64,000 nt of DNA from Paracentrotus lividus (lineage: Eukaryota > Echinodermata > Echinoidea > Camarodonta > Echinidae), in contig CALNVZ010002974.1 of the NCBI GenBank assembly GCA_940671915.1, positions 19,199,214 to 19,263,213 on the forward strand. Direction: 5' to 3'. Positions 50,801-61,954 of this stretch are shown piece by piece; position 1 is the first letter of the stretch; each line of letters starts with the position of its first letter. Position numbers and translations under genes: made by a program. A model generated the notes under the pieces. That model was not told the DNA's origin. It made no database searches and saw nothing but the letters and a program-made list of their open reading frames with translations.

Positions 50801-53800
50801 TTCCCCAATGGCAGCAATTCTAATCCAAGTATTTGAAAGCTATATCTGTTTCTAAGGCGAGTGGCATGGATAGACTTAAGGTACCAAAACTTGACAGCTG
50901 GGTAAATGTTTGATAACATTTTTGCTGTAATATATCACCAACCAAACAAGCTTATTTACCAATGCTATATGTTTAATAACAGTTTTTGCACAGTAGAGAA
51001 AGAGTGTGGCTAAATGAAAGAGAGATAATAACAAATAGAGAGAGAGAGAGAAAGAGAGAGAAAGAGAGAGAAAGAGGGGGAGATGGATTATAATCAATAT
51101 ACAAAGAAAGATCAAATGTGTGACAAAAAGAAATTAAACATTTATCGAGAGAACAAAAGGGGAGAAAGAAAGAGGGGGTAAAAAAACCTACATCATACCT
51201 CAAAAAGTGTCGCCTCATTGGGTTTGGAACATTAGCGATACCAATATATCATACCAGTGATGAATCCTGAACCTCATTAAGAATCATTCTCATATCATGT
51301 CTAAAGATGCCTCCAGACATTCTATTTAATCACAGGACATCATCTCCACATCCTGACGCCTATCCCCCAACCAACCTCATTAAACATTCCATCACATTCC
51401 CATCGTAATCTGACCCAAACAACGCCCCAATTTCATATCTAAATCAATCCTTCCAACGGGAGAGTGCAAATGGCATAATGAAAGAAATTAAGCCCCCTAA
51501 ATATAGGCCACCACACTTGTAGCACGCAGCACCCATTCAATCCCTTGTTTAAGGCATCGTTAGATGAGAGGGAAACAGGGTTCTGGTTAAAGCGTGTTAC
51601 GGAAATGGGGAGTGATTCGGCTTTATGAGGGGGTGGCGTCGCCGAGACTGGAGGAATTTCCCGCATTGGGATGTCATCCGATACCCCTGACGACCGGTAT
51701 TGCGCCTCAAATTACATGACTTCAGCCTGTAATACATCATTAAGCATCAAGTACAATGAGTTTTAATGGAACTCCCTCAATGCCATGTTTTTAGGGAGTA
51801 CTCTCATTTTACTTGTATACTCCTCTTTAAATCCCTTTTTAACTCTTTTACTCTTCTGAAGATAACATGCACTTCTATTACATTTCTGCGATGGATGAGG
51901 TTTGAAGTTATATACTATTATATATTTTTTTTAAACAAAACCATGTGTTCTTTCAAGCATTAAATTACAACCCTATGCTCCACTTTTACGGATAGTAGCA
52001 AAATCATTCAATATGCTGGCCTTCATAATCGGTGTAAATCCTTTTCAACCATATTTTTATCCGTCAAATGATGTTTAGATGATATCATATGGCAACCAAA
52101 GATACTTTATGTAACACATATCAATTCAAACATAGGAGCGAATACAGAGCCTCAAATAACTACCCAGTCAGTAACACTACACTATTATCCAAAGGCAAAA
52201 GAAAAGGATGCAAGTTGTTTGCCTTTCCTGACACGAAGCATTTTCTAAACCTATCTGAAACGAGAGCTTTCCACCCTCCAAACATTACAGGCTACTTGAC
52301 TGCAATATAAATACAAGCCTCTCTCACAACGAGGTTAATCTCAAAGAAATTGTAGATATTTGGGTCAAAAATTAGATCTTCATGCTCTCGTATAGGGTGT
52401 ACTCAGAATATAGGTAAATTGGTTCAATATAGCAGGACCTGCCTGCGATATCTGCTTTATTGCTAGAAAAGAGGCAACTCAAGAAAGGTCAAATATGATT
52501 ACATTATTATTCAAAGGGGAACATCGATGCCACAGAAAAATATAGAGAGAGCAATGTAATAGCAATAGGGCTACTGCAATGTAATTTAAAATATGAAAAG
52601 AGGTATTCCATAGCACTGACAATGTTAAGAGCTAACTGCACATTCTAAAATATGAGAATTTCTAGTTCATGGCAAAGAGCTTTCTTGTTCAAATAATTGA
52701 CACATTTTTTTTTTCTTTCATAGTTTGATAGAGGCCAGGCCTGTAACCTAACAAGACAGGAAAAACAGGTCAATTTGTTTTAAATTGTACCCTAAACATG
52801 CTATCATGTTAGAATTCATTTGAAACAAGAAGTACACGTCTTCCAAAGATAATACTTTTAACCAGAAAATACGTCACTAAAAACTTGAAGTATCAAAATT
52901 AGAGATCTAATTACTAAATTGCGTAGGCCTACTACAGCCATAAAAACATTGTAATTAAAATTCAAGAAATCAAGGAAATTGTAATCACCCATATTCCTAA
53001 TGTAACACTAGCATCATGAAGGAATATGTACACATCTTACTTAGATACCGTAATCCACTGTGTAATTGTGGGATAAATACTATAGCTGGTATCATATTCC
53101 TTCGGCAGATGTTTTTGTAATCAAGAAAAGAGGAAGTAACATATCTACATCATAGAGCCAGAAGGGCTTTATCATATATGCCCTTACAACAGTTAATGCC
53201 TATTCAACTCTCAATATGCATGCGTGTAATGAAGATGTGATGAAAGGAATTGGGAAAGGAGCACTGGCCTGGCTAAGCTGAATTCACACTGACAGCAAAT
53301 GTCCAAAATATTTACATTTCCTGATATAAATCTTGCTAAAAATATGTATACCGGGGTATTAGGTGCCTCATTATGAACCTTTCATTATTTGTCCCACATG
53401 CTTTTTGTATTAATGATGGCTCGCAACCTAGTAGATCTTTTACTCTTTTGATCTCTATTGGGAAATTAAATTTACAAGTCTATCCCTAAGATGTATTTTT
53501 AATTGATGATGGACTTCGAGTATCTACAGTGTATAGATGTTCAGAATAAGGAATGCTACATTTTCTATTATAAAACAAGAGGTCTGTTCTTTTGACAAGA
53601 TAATAAATCCATCAACAAATTTCTCTCTTTAAAAATCATTTCCAGGAGACAAACCCGGAGACATAGTACAGTATGAATGCAAACTTCTAACATCGGAAAT
53701 AAAGTTGATGTAGCCTTTTCTGAAGATGACATGTCCACCTTATGGTCCCTCCATCCAAATCTAAAAATACTGTAATTATGTTCAACCTCATTGCACAAAG

Positions 53801-54452
53801 GAATAACAACATTTGTTCCGGAAACCGCATCTTTTCTCGAGCTGGCATTTCAAACTTGTGATGATGTTTGTGTGCATTTTGAATTGAGACCAAGCCAAAT
53901 CAATTCTAATTCAGTTAAATTACTTTTTAATCAATAGTGATCTATTGAATATGTTCAAACTGAAAATTTATATTCCTGTAGGCCTACTAATTCCTTCTAC
54001 AAAATAAAATAAGTGGAGAGATTTTTTGAAATCGTGATTCATGTAAATTAGAATTGGTAATTTTTAGAAATGATAATTAAACAAATAAAGTACATGTTTG
54101 TAAAACTGAAATATTCTGTTACATAACCTCTGCAGTTTCACTTAAATTTCACAAGTGTAACTACATTATGTGTGATATCCATGTACATGTATGTATCACA
54201 GGAAAAACACATCTTCATATAGAGAGGACATTCCTTTTTTGATTGAGGAATACATTCACAGCAAGCCAACTTCTGTAAACAGCTGCGTCATCAATCGACC
54301 CATACAAAATGTTGAGAGGATTTTCATACAGCACTCTAATTGAACCATAACAGTGATAGGGACATGTGACATCATATCCAAATACAGGCTTGGCATCATA
54401 ACTCCTAACATGTCTTATGGTGTGAGGTCATCAGCTGGTATTGTTCTATTTT
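47805..54452. other. Upstream intron, 6.6 kb, no gene seen
   Basis: No exon was recognised. Contents: a hairpin CGTCTGGA at 48899/48930, a tRNA-like A-box fragment at 49577-49615, TTC and TTG runs at 50226-50275, a GA tract at 51038-51076, and a repeat-free patch at 51290-51690. Confidence 0.55.
49570..49625 (+). repeat. Possible tRNA-derived SINE head fragment
   Basis: TAGACTAGTGGTTAAAGCTC resembles an RNA polymerase III A box as found at the start of tRNA-derived SINEs. No B box follows, so this is at best a remnant. Confidence 0.3.
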
Positions 54453-54471
54453 NNNNNNNNNNNNNNNNNNN
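54453..54471. other. Assembly gap (19 N)
   Basis: Nineteen N bases border a (TC)n tract. Reading frames crossing it are not meaningful. Confidence 0.99.
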
Positions 54472-56633
54472 TCTCTCTCTCTTTCTTTTTTTTTTCCCCT
54501 CTCTCTCTCTCTTCACTCAATTTTCCCCTCATTTTTTTAAAACATTTATTTACTTGTAAGAAAAAGTCTGTTTTCGTAAAAAATAGAATTTCATTATATG
54601 GTATCAAACTTAACCCCAAACCTCTTTGAACATTAACTGTTCATTTCCATGCTTTCTCTATATTTGCCTCTTCCCTACCTCAGCTTTTTTCATATTACCC
54701 CTTTTTCTTTATTTTCTCTTTCTCATCTACCACAAGCTTTCTACCTCGCATGCCCTATGCATAATCAAAGTATCATGCTGTGCTTTCAAACTAAAAATGT
54801 ACCTTCAAAAATTCTTCCAAGAAGGAAAAAAAAAAAGATGATTTGTTATGTTCCATGAAGATGGATTTGCTAATATTTCTCCATAAACCCCAAGCGAAGT
54901 CATTGGCTCTTTGGTCCAAGTCATGCAGAAATATTGATTAGATTATGACTTCATCCCTAGTCCTTTACAGTTCTCTTCTCTCAATATCCCTCCAAACTTG
55001 ATTGCCGCGCTTCAAAGCCATGCGCTGGGGCGGTGATAGATTGGCGCATCTGCGAGAAAATATTAATCAAATTAGGCGGCTTAAATTCAGCAATATCAGA
55101 GTCTCAGAGAAGACAGAGTATGTGGAGTCATCCTGCAGCTAAGAATTTAATGGAAAATGATTCATGTCAGGCCTATCATAGATCTATCATATATTGGAAA
55201 TTGGGTAAATCTAGGCAATGAAAACATTCCTCATCATGGATTATTTTGAGAATATGTAGGGTCATTTCTTAAGATGTTGATATTAGCTATGACCCATGTT
55301 GGTTTTGTCAATAATTTCTTGAAATTAAATGAGATTTCAGAGATGAGATTTCATGAGATGAAACAATTTCCTCTTTGTAAAAAAAATATCACTAAAAGGA
55401 CTGTGCAAAATTGTTATAATTTACAGTTATACATCAAACCTGACAGTAATATAGATTCCTTGAACTCCTGGAATTTACACATTGGTTTCATCAGAAATTA
55501 TTGTCATACAATTGGTAACGGTATACAAATAAACCCTTTAGGCAAAAGAGTTCCTATTCACAAGTCTAAAAAAAACCTGTTCTGTTTTGAACTATTCTAA
55601 AATATCTCCTTTGAGCAATTTGAACATATCTCATACATGCACAATCCGAATTAACAATCCTTTCTTTCATCATAGTAATGCGCAGGTATAAAAGATCACG
55701 AGCGATACATGTTGGTGAACAGTAATATCCTTGAGGCACTTCTCAATGACAACCATAGCTACATATTGAAACAAGACTCTACAGAATGCCACTAGCTAGC
55801 AGTCATCGGGTGTGAGGCCTACCATTGCATGGCTCTATGGAATCAATATTAATGTATCGATAGCTGAGTGAACTTGACATTTGATCAAGCTAGAAATGAA
55901 TGAAGCGGCAAGCCTCGTAACATAGTGCACCTGTTTGGAGGAAGAAGGGCGTTACCACTGTCATGATATGCGAGGATAATGCCCTTCTGCCCTTGATGCC
56001 CTTCAGTGGGCGAGTAGAGTGAGTAAGGTCTGAAATAATTTAGTGTCAGCTCCAAGCAGCAATATATGTTACACTGCACCTAACAAGGTTATATCACACT
56101 GCTTCACACAATATTGTTACTGATTCCAACCCGAGAGACAAAAGGGCTTTAATCATACTCAAAATGACATGAGTTATTGCCCTTTGGCTCTAAGAAGATA
56201 ATATTAACTCTACATAATACGTGAGTGGAAGAAAGCATTGTAAGACATCACAACTTGAAGTTCCTTGGTTATAGTTTGAAGGCTTGAAACTTCTTACTAA
56301 ATTTATGAATTGTTTATGTTTTACACTAACTTTATTTATGTAAAATTAAAGTCCATATACTTGCTCTTTGGCAATTTACATGTACATATAACATAAAAAT
56401 GTTTAATTATTTGAACTAGAATAAATTGAAAAACACGATGTTAGATGCCAACAACTTATTGAAAAATACTGTAACTTGAAATAAAGACTAGCTAATCTCA
56501 AACAAATAAGATGACAAATGTATTTGCTTGAAGAAGCGGGGAGAGAGAGCTAGTGTACATGATGACTAGAACGATAAGTAAACTTCATAGGCACGCAAAA
56601 AACCTGACTAGCATTAGGCGGTTCTACAATAGA
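54472..56633. other. Upstream intron, 2.2 kb
   Basis: CT-rich at the start (54472-54530 and 54630-54730). The rest is unique sequence without recognised exons. Frame 55274-55600 (108 codons) has no match I know. Confidence 0.55.
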
Positions 56634-57098
56634 TCGAGCTGGCCAAATAGCGCGCTGGGGGTGGATCAGGGGGGAAAACCCCAAATGAGTGAAGGACGAA
56701 GTTGATGCTGCATTACCTAGAGCTTAATCTTGAGATACATTATTATAACCTGGGGGACATTTCATCAAAGGAGTTGTCGGACGTTTTATCCGACAAACTG
56801 TTACAAGCTACTGAAATGCTTGCATCTGATTGGCTGAGAGCAAATTTGTCAGATAAAATGTCTGACAAATCCTTTGATGAAATGCCCCCCTGACCTCAAG
56901 CTTGAATACACGAGCCTAAATTAGCACGCTTTTTTGAGACGAAACCGCAAAACTATCTTAAGTTTGGAAATAGGCCCAAAATGACTTGGGCTGGGATTTC
57001 GCCCCATTTAGCGCACTATTTGAGAGAAAAAGCCTGATATTGTCTATTCTGGCTATTTCATCAGACCAGAAATAGCGTACTATTTGGCAAACTCGAGC
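56634..57098. mobile_element. TIR element with a nested family C MITE
   Basis: GAGCTGGCCAAATAGCGCGCT at the left has an imperfect mirror, AGCGTACTATTTGGCAAACTC, at 57073-57095. The family C element lies within. The borders are approximate and the two ends differ at several bases, so this is less sure than other elements. Confidence 0.45.
56750..56891. mobile_element. Family C MITE, copy 2 (142 bp)
   Basis: GGGGGACATTTCATCAAAGG and its mirror CCTTTGATGAAATGCCCCCC bound it. It is the inverse of 23872-24013 and better preserved at its ends. The frame 56702-56893 is the repeat. Confidence 0.85.
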
Positions 57099-57591
57099 TG
57101 GAGCAGCACGGCCTATTATCGACTCTGCCGTTTGGAGGAGATCTGGCTGACGGAGTGGAAAAACAGCCCATTGAGCGCTCTCCCGCCAACACTCCTATTG
57201 TTTGTAGTTGTCTCCTCGTCAGTGAAATCTTGCTCAAAATATGACAAAATGGCGACGTCAGCAAATATACTATGAGGTCTCGACCTTGTCATGGTCCCCT
57301 TCTAATTTCAGTCTACTTTCGCGTTCAGCTCCCGATATAAGGTTTGTTGATTTTGAGAAAGCTACATGAGTTCATTGCTTTTAGGAATTCAGCAGTTACA
57401 ACACCAAACTGACTTTTAAAAATATATATTTTGGCCAATAATGATTATATTTAGATCATTCTGGAGTTTTTTTAAAAGATGCCTCAGGTAATTATTTTGT
57501 AAATACGTTTTACTCCAAACTTGCTGGAGGTGAAACTGTAGTTTTCCTGACTTCTGATAAAAAACATATACTTGGAAAATGACGTACTTAC

Positions 57592-57633
57592 CATGGAGCA
57601 TCCAAACCTTTATACTAATAGCAAACATCTTAC
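57592..57633 (-). promoter_or_regulatory. Candidate recursive splice site with 42-nt RS-exon
   Basis: On the minus strand a purine-free run of about 25 bases (57634-57662) ends TTTACAG and is followed at once by GTAAGATG, so an acceptor and a donor are fused back to back. Forty-two bases further on is a second strong donor, ATG|GTAAGT. This is the arrangement of a recursive splice site with an RS-exon, known from very long introns of flies and vertebrates. It lies 21.6 kb upstream of exon a on the same strand. If the 42-nt unit were kept after an exon ending two bases into a codon, as exon a requires, the next codon would be TAA, so inclusion would be a poison exon. It could also be a plain cassette or 5' exon (reading K-MFAISIKVWMLH), or chance. 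Confidence 0.45.
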
Positions 57634-59201
57634 CTGTAAAGACAAGAAGGAAGAAAAAGAAAAATACCTACGTTAGTGATTATGTTGTAATATCTTCACC
57701 AAGCCATAGCTTTAAAAAAAAAGAATAGTTAAGGAATATATCACCTCCATCTCATTTGTTATTCTCTCTTTATTGCTCAATTTAAATTTCTAATTCTCCG
57801 CTTCACTTCTTCTCCCTCTCTCTCTCTTTCTGCCACCTACTTTCTCTCCACCTCCCTCTTTTCCCCGTACTCCATCATTTTCAATATCCTTGCTCCAAAG
57901 TCTACCCCTGTCTCCATCTAACATACAAAAATATACAAGTACTACAAATCTCTCATGTCCTCATATATCGACTCTTATATTACATATATGCTATAATTGT
58001 AAATAATATATCAGGCTTCTAATAATAAATTCATCCATTTCATTCATCAACCAAAACCTTAAAAATATTTTCCTCCCGCTCCCAGACCAATCCCCCTCCA
58101 TCTTATTCCAACATCCTCTCTCCAAGACACCTGTCCTAAACCTAAATATTTCATTCTCATCATCATCATCATCATCGAGTCCATTTTTCGACAGGAAATT
58201 ATCCCACTTTCCGACCCTTTATCGGCCATCACATTGGCCATGCATAGGAATGCATATTTCATCTACGAAATAAGAAATAAACCAGGGCGGTGAATGTACA
58301 TGCAGCCCCTAGGGTAGCTTCAGAAATGCCAGATTCATAGCTTTTAATGCAATAGTCCAGCGGCATACAAACCACTAATTGTCATTTTGAGTGGCAGGTT
58401 TTGTAGGTAATTGTTGTGCAGGGGGTTTTTCGTTTCCAACGCACATCAACACATATTCATACACAACTCGGTTGCCACATTTTGGGTCTGAGGAACTGCA
58501 CTTCACTTGTATTTCATCTTCATCTCTCTACTTCTTATGTATAACAAACATGATTCTATATAATCATTTTTGTATTTGTGAAAGTATAATATTTGTGTGT
58601 AAATGTATAACTTCATGAGATTGTTTATAAAATAGTGCATGCATTTATGTCACTCAATCACCTGTATCTTATAAACCTTTAGATTCCAATACCATGTCAT
58701 ATAATTTCTCTATATATCAGTGCAAATCCGTCCCCCTTTTCCAATTTTACTCTTCTATTCCTCATTTCTCTTCCCTCTTATTTCTCTATTCTATTACTCT
58801 ATCTTGCTCTCTGCACACAATTCGTTCTACTAGTTTATCTATTTCTCGTAGGCTACCATTGTGTCTCTACTTTTCTGAAGCATTCTAATTTTCCATCATC
58901 ACTCAAATCTGTCTTCATACTATCCAACACCTTTCATAAAAATTTCCCACTTTCTGTTCTTGCTCATCATAGAAGCTCCAATGACACTAACACGTCTCTG
59001 CCTGTCAACCTACATGTATGAATATGACATGGGACTATGGAGCATCACACCTTACATGTTATGACAGACTTTCAGGTGGTTAAAGGGATTTTATACCTTT
59101 GTTATATCCTTCCCTCTCTCTCTCTCTCTCTCTACCATGTCTACATTAATCCAGTTTATAACTTGTATATGTCTCTTTCTCTCTCAACACTCTCGCTCTT
59201 T

Positions 59202-59219
59202 ATCATCATCATCATCATG

Positions 59220-59252
<33 letters not shown>

Positions 59253-59330
59253 TCTCTCTCTCTCTTTCTTTCTCTGTCTCTGTCCCTCTCTCTATCTCTC
59301 TCTCATTTTCTCATTCTTTCTCTTGCTCTC
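59202..59330. repeat. Compound (ATC)n-(CT)n microsatellite
   Basis: About 16 ATC units with one reversed GATC, followed by CT repeats. The isoleucine-serine frame 59037-59366 is its translation. Confidence 0.9.
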
Positions 59331-59422
59331 TCACAAACAATCACAATCTCACACATACCTCAATAAACCCTCACATGAACGCACTTTCTTTTGTCTGTCT
59401 CTCTTCCTTGTTCATTGATCAT

Positions 59423-59929
59423 AGGGTGTGTTCAATGTCCCTTTTCAAATTTAAACGCCAACATGAATCATGATACACAACGCAATTACAAAACACATAA
59501 CACAAACGCGATCAGTGGTACACCGTTCAGTGTCGAAAATTTAAAGCTGATTATACGTCCATCGTCTTTAAATTCCCCACTCCAAAAAACAATCGTCTGC
59601 GCCTTTTTTTCCCCTTGCACCAGAAGCTTCCACTGAAAGAGCACATTTAAAGACATTTGAAAACTCAATTATGTTCAGTGTCGCATTTTTTTTTTCCATT
59701 CGCGATGCTCAAGGTTGTAAAATCAAAGCTGATCATGATTCAAAACGCATCTTTTTCGGCTTTTAAATTTTCCTCCAAATGGAGATCTGAAACACGTTTA
59801 CTTATACGACCGAAATGGGGACAATGAACACCCGCTTGGTTTCTCTTTATATCAGCGTTTTGGAATTGCGTTTTGTATCATGATTTATTTGGGCGTTTAG
59901 AATTTGAAAATTGACATTGAACAAACCCT
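59423..59929. mobile_element. Family A MITE, copy 3 (507 bp, inverted)
   Basis: AGGGTGTGTTCAATGTC at the left and GACATTGAACAAACCCT at the right. Its complement aligns through its whole length with 2013-2501, including AGATCTCCATTTGGAGGA and GCCGAAAAAGATGCGTTTTG. It is in opposite orientation to copies 1 and 2. Confidence 0.85.
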
Positions 59930-60523
59930 TATTATGTTAGTAATTATGTACCTCTATCTTTGCATCCCAGCAATCATTCTCTTTACTCCCTCCTCATTTT
60001 CTCCCTCCTCAACTCGCACAAAGTTTTTGATTACATCCATTCTCATTTCTGTCACTCCTCTCTCTCTCTCTCTCTCTCTCTCTGCTTCTGTTTTTCTTCT
60101 CACCCCTCTTTTCCCATCCTTTATTTTGTTTTCCTATCTCCAAAACTTCTTTGTCATCCACAGCAAAATGCAGCTTCAACTATAAGAAGACTTTCCTTGC
60201 AATTTTCTATACACCTTTTACCAGGCATGTTACCTGAGTGCTCATCGCATGACTAACCGGATCAGAGAGAAGGAGATAATCCTATTGGTGGATTAAGCAT
60301 TCCTGCATCCATACATGATATCTTGGTTAATGCATCAATGAGATAAGTTGTCATGGTGATAGAGATTGGCAGAAAGGTGAAAAAAAATGCTCCAAGATGG
60401 ATAAAAGCACGCTTTTGAGGAATATGTAGAATATCAGGCCGTGCAATTTGAATATGGAAGGTACAGATAATCCTAGAAATGTAGGGAGGACAGAGAGAGA
60501 ATAATTGAGATAATGCAACATTA
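59930..60523. other. Upstream intron, CT run
   Basis: Holds a (CT)n run at 60058-60083. A donor-like CACTCAG|GTAACA read on minus near 60233 has no convincing partner. Confidence 0.55.
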
Positions 60524-60700
60524 CCAGCCAGGAAGTGTTACACCTAGTCGTTCTTAAGTTACAAACAACTTTACAAAAGATTGGTAATCTGTTCTTGTGC
60601 TAAATCATTGAGAATGTTATTAGTATGGCACCAAAGAACATTTTCCAGTCCTTGGTTAAGTCATTCATAACTTTACAAATGACTTGGTGAAATACCAACC
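60524..60700. mobile_element. Family E MITE, copy 2
   Basis: CCTAGTCGTTCTTAAGTTAC at 60544 and GACTTGGTGAAATACC at 60681 are the two ends; read as the complement the element aligns with 28767-28921. It ends 54 bases before the family B element. Confidence 0.7.
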
Positions 60701-60754
60701 ATTCTAACAAAAATATATTTCCAGTGGGATGGATGCATGATGTCAAAAACAATC

Positions 60755-61954
60755 TAAACCCCTCCCAAAAAGTTTCGCAAGTGGATTTTGGGGCATGATA
60801 ACTTTTCAGGTACGCTTTTGTTATTCCTGATATTTATACCATTGGAAAGATAATTTATTCCCCTTTTTATCAATATCCTATTTGTAATGATTTTGTCATG
60901 CTTCAATGCACAGAATATCGAAATATGGAGAAAAGTAAAAAGTCAAATGTTGTAAAATGCACTTTTATTGATCACATTGAAGTTCCGCAACTTGACTTTA
61001 GGTCCTGATAACTTTGGGGATATTTTCTAATTTTTTATCAAATTCTATCCATTGGCAAGTTAATTTATTCCTCTCTTGATTGATACCTTATTTGTCACGG
61101 TGATGTCATGCCTGGGTCCACAGGAACCCTGAATACCACCTGAATACATGGCAAAGCGGAAGATAACTTTCAGTTTAAATTTCTCTAACACTACTTTGAA
61201 CCTTGATACATTTTAATGTGGGTTTTTAATCATTATCAATTTTCATACCATTAAAAGGTTCATTTATTCTTCTTTTTATTGATGCCCTATTTACAATTGT
61301 AACATCATGTTTGAACGCACATAACTCATGAATATAGTGCAAAGTAAAAAGTGAAAATTGCGAAATGCATTGTTATTGCTGGCAACAGACAGTAATACTG
61401 ACAATAGGCATTCAATTTGCAACATTTAACTTCTGACTTGTCCTAACATTCAGGTGTTCTGTGCATGCAAGAACAATACTCTCGTTACAATATATAGCCA
61501 AATATACGATGGTATAAAATTCAATAAAAATTAGAAAATACCCCAAAATGTTATCAGGGCCTAAAGTCGAGTGGCGGAACTTCACTTTGATAAATGCATT
61601 TTGCAACATTTGACTTGTTACATTTCTCCATTTTCTGATATTCTGTGCATTGAAGCATGACAAAATCATTACAAATAGGATATCAATAAAAAGGGGAATA
61701 AATTATCTATCCAATGGTATGAATATCAGGAATAACTCAAGCGTACCTGAAAAGTTATCATGGCCCAAAGTTACATTTCTCCATTTTCTGATATTCTGTG
61801 CATTGAAGCATGACAAAATCATTACAAATAGGATATCAATAAAAAGGGGAATAAATTATCTATCCAATGGTATGAATATCAGGAATAACTAAAGCGTACC
61901 TGAAAAGTTATCATGGCCCAAAGTCCATTTGCGAAACTTTTTGGGAGGGGTTTA
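60755..61954. mobile_element. Family B foldback element, copy 2 (1200 bp)
   Basis: It starts TAAACCCCTCCCAAAAAGTT and ends with the complement at 61954. It shares arms and modules with copy 1 at 42493-43559 and carries one extra 153-bp unit in its right arm. It has no coding sequence; the frames at 61412-61669 and 61650-61892 are its modules. Confidence 0.85.
61618..61922. repeat. 153-bp tandem duplication in family B
   Basis: The unit beginning TTACATTTCTCCATTTTCTG is at 61618 and again at 61771, a period of 153 with about one difference (CTCAAGCG against CTAAAGCG). As 153 is a multiple of three, a frame runs through both and shows a false protein repeat. Confidence 0.9.

Larger units (their letters stand above)
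57099..59422. other. Upstream intron, 2.3 kb, repeat-rich
   Basis: It contains the candidate recursive splice site (57592-57633), a short ATC run at 58159-58176, CT runs at 59110-59134, and an ATC tract at 59202-59250 running into CT repeats to 59330. No further exon seen. Confidence 0.6.

Noticed and set aside
54353-54629. Frames crossing the N gap
   Set aside because: They include unknown bases and a CT microsatellite.
55274-55600. Plus-strand 108-codon frame
   Set aside because: No recognisable domain; length is within chance for this composition.
60210-60260. Minus-strand pyrimidine tract, TTAG and CACTCAG|GTAACA 19 bases apart
   Set aside because: A 19-nt exon here would not keep frame and has no similarity to the family.
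61650-61892. Frame with an apparent 51-residue protein repeat
   Set aside because: It is the 153-bp duplication of the family B element read in frame.
61618-61922. Regular repeats as a possible CRISPR array
   Set aside because: The DNA is eukaryotic, the unit is 153 bp and belongs to a foldback transposon.
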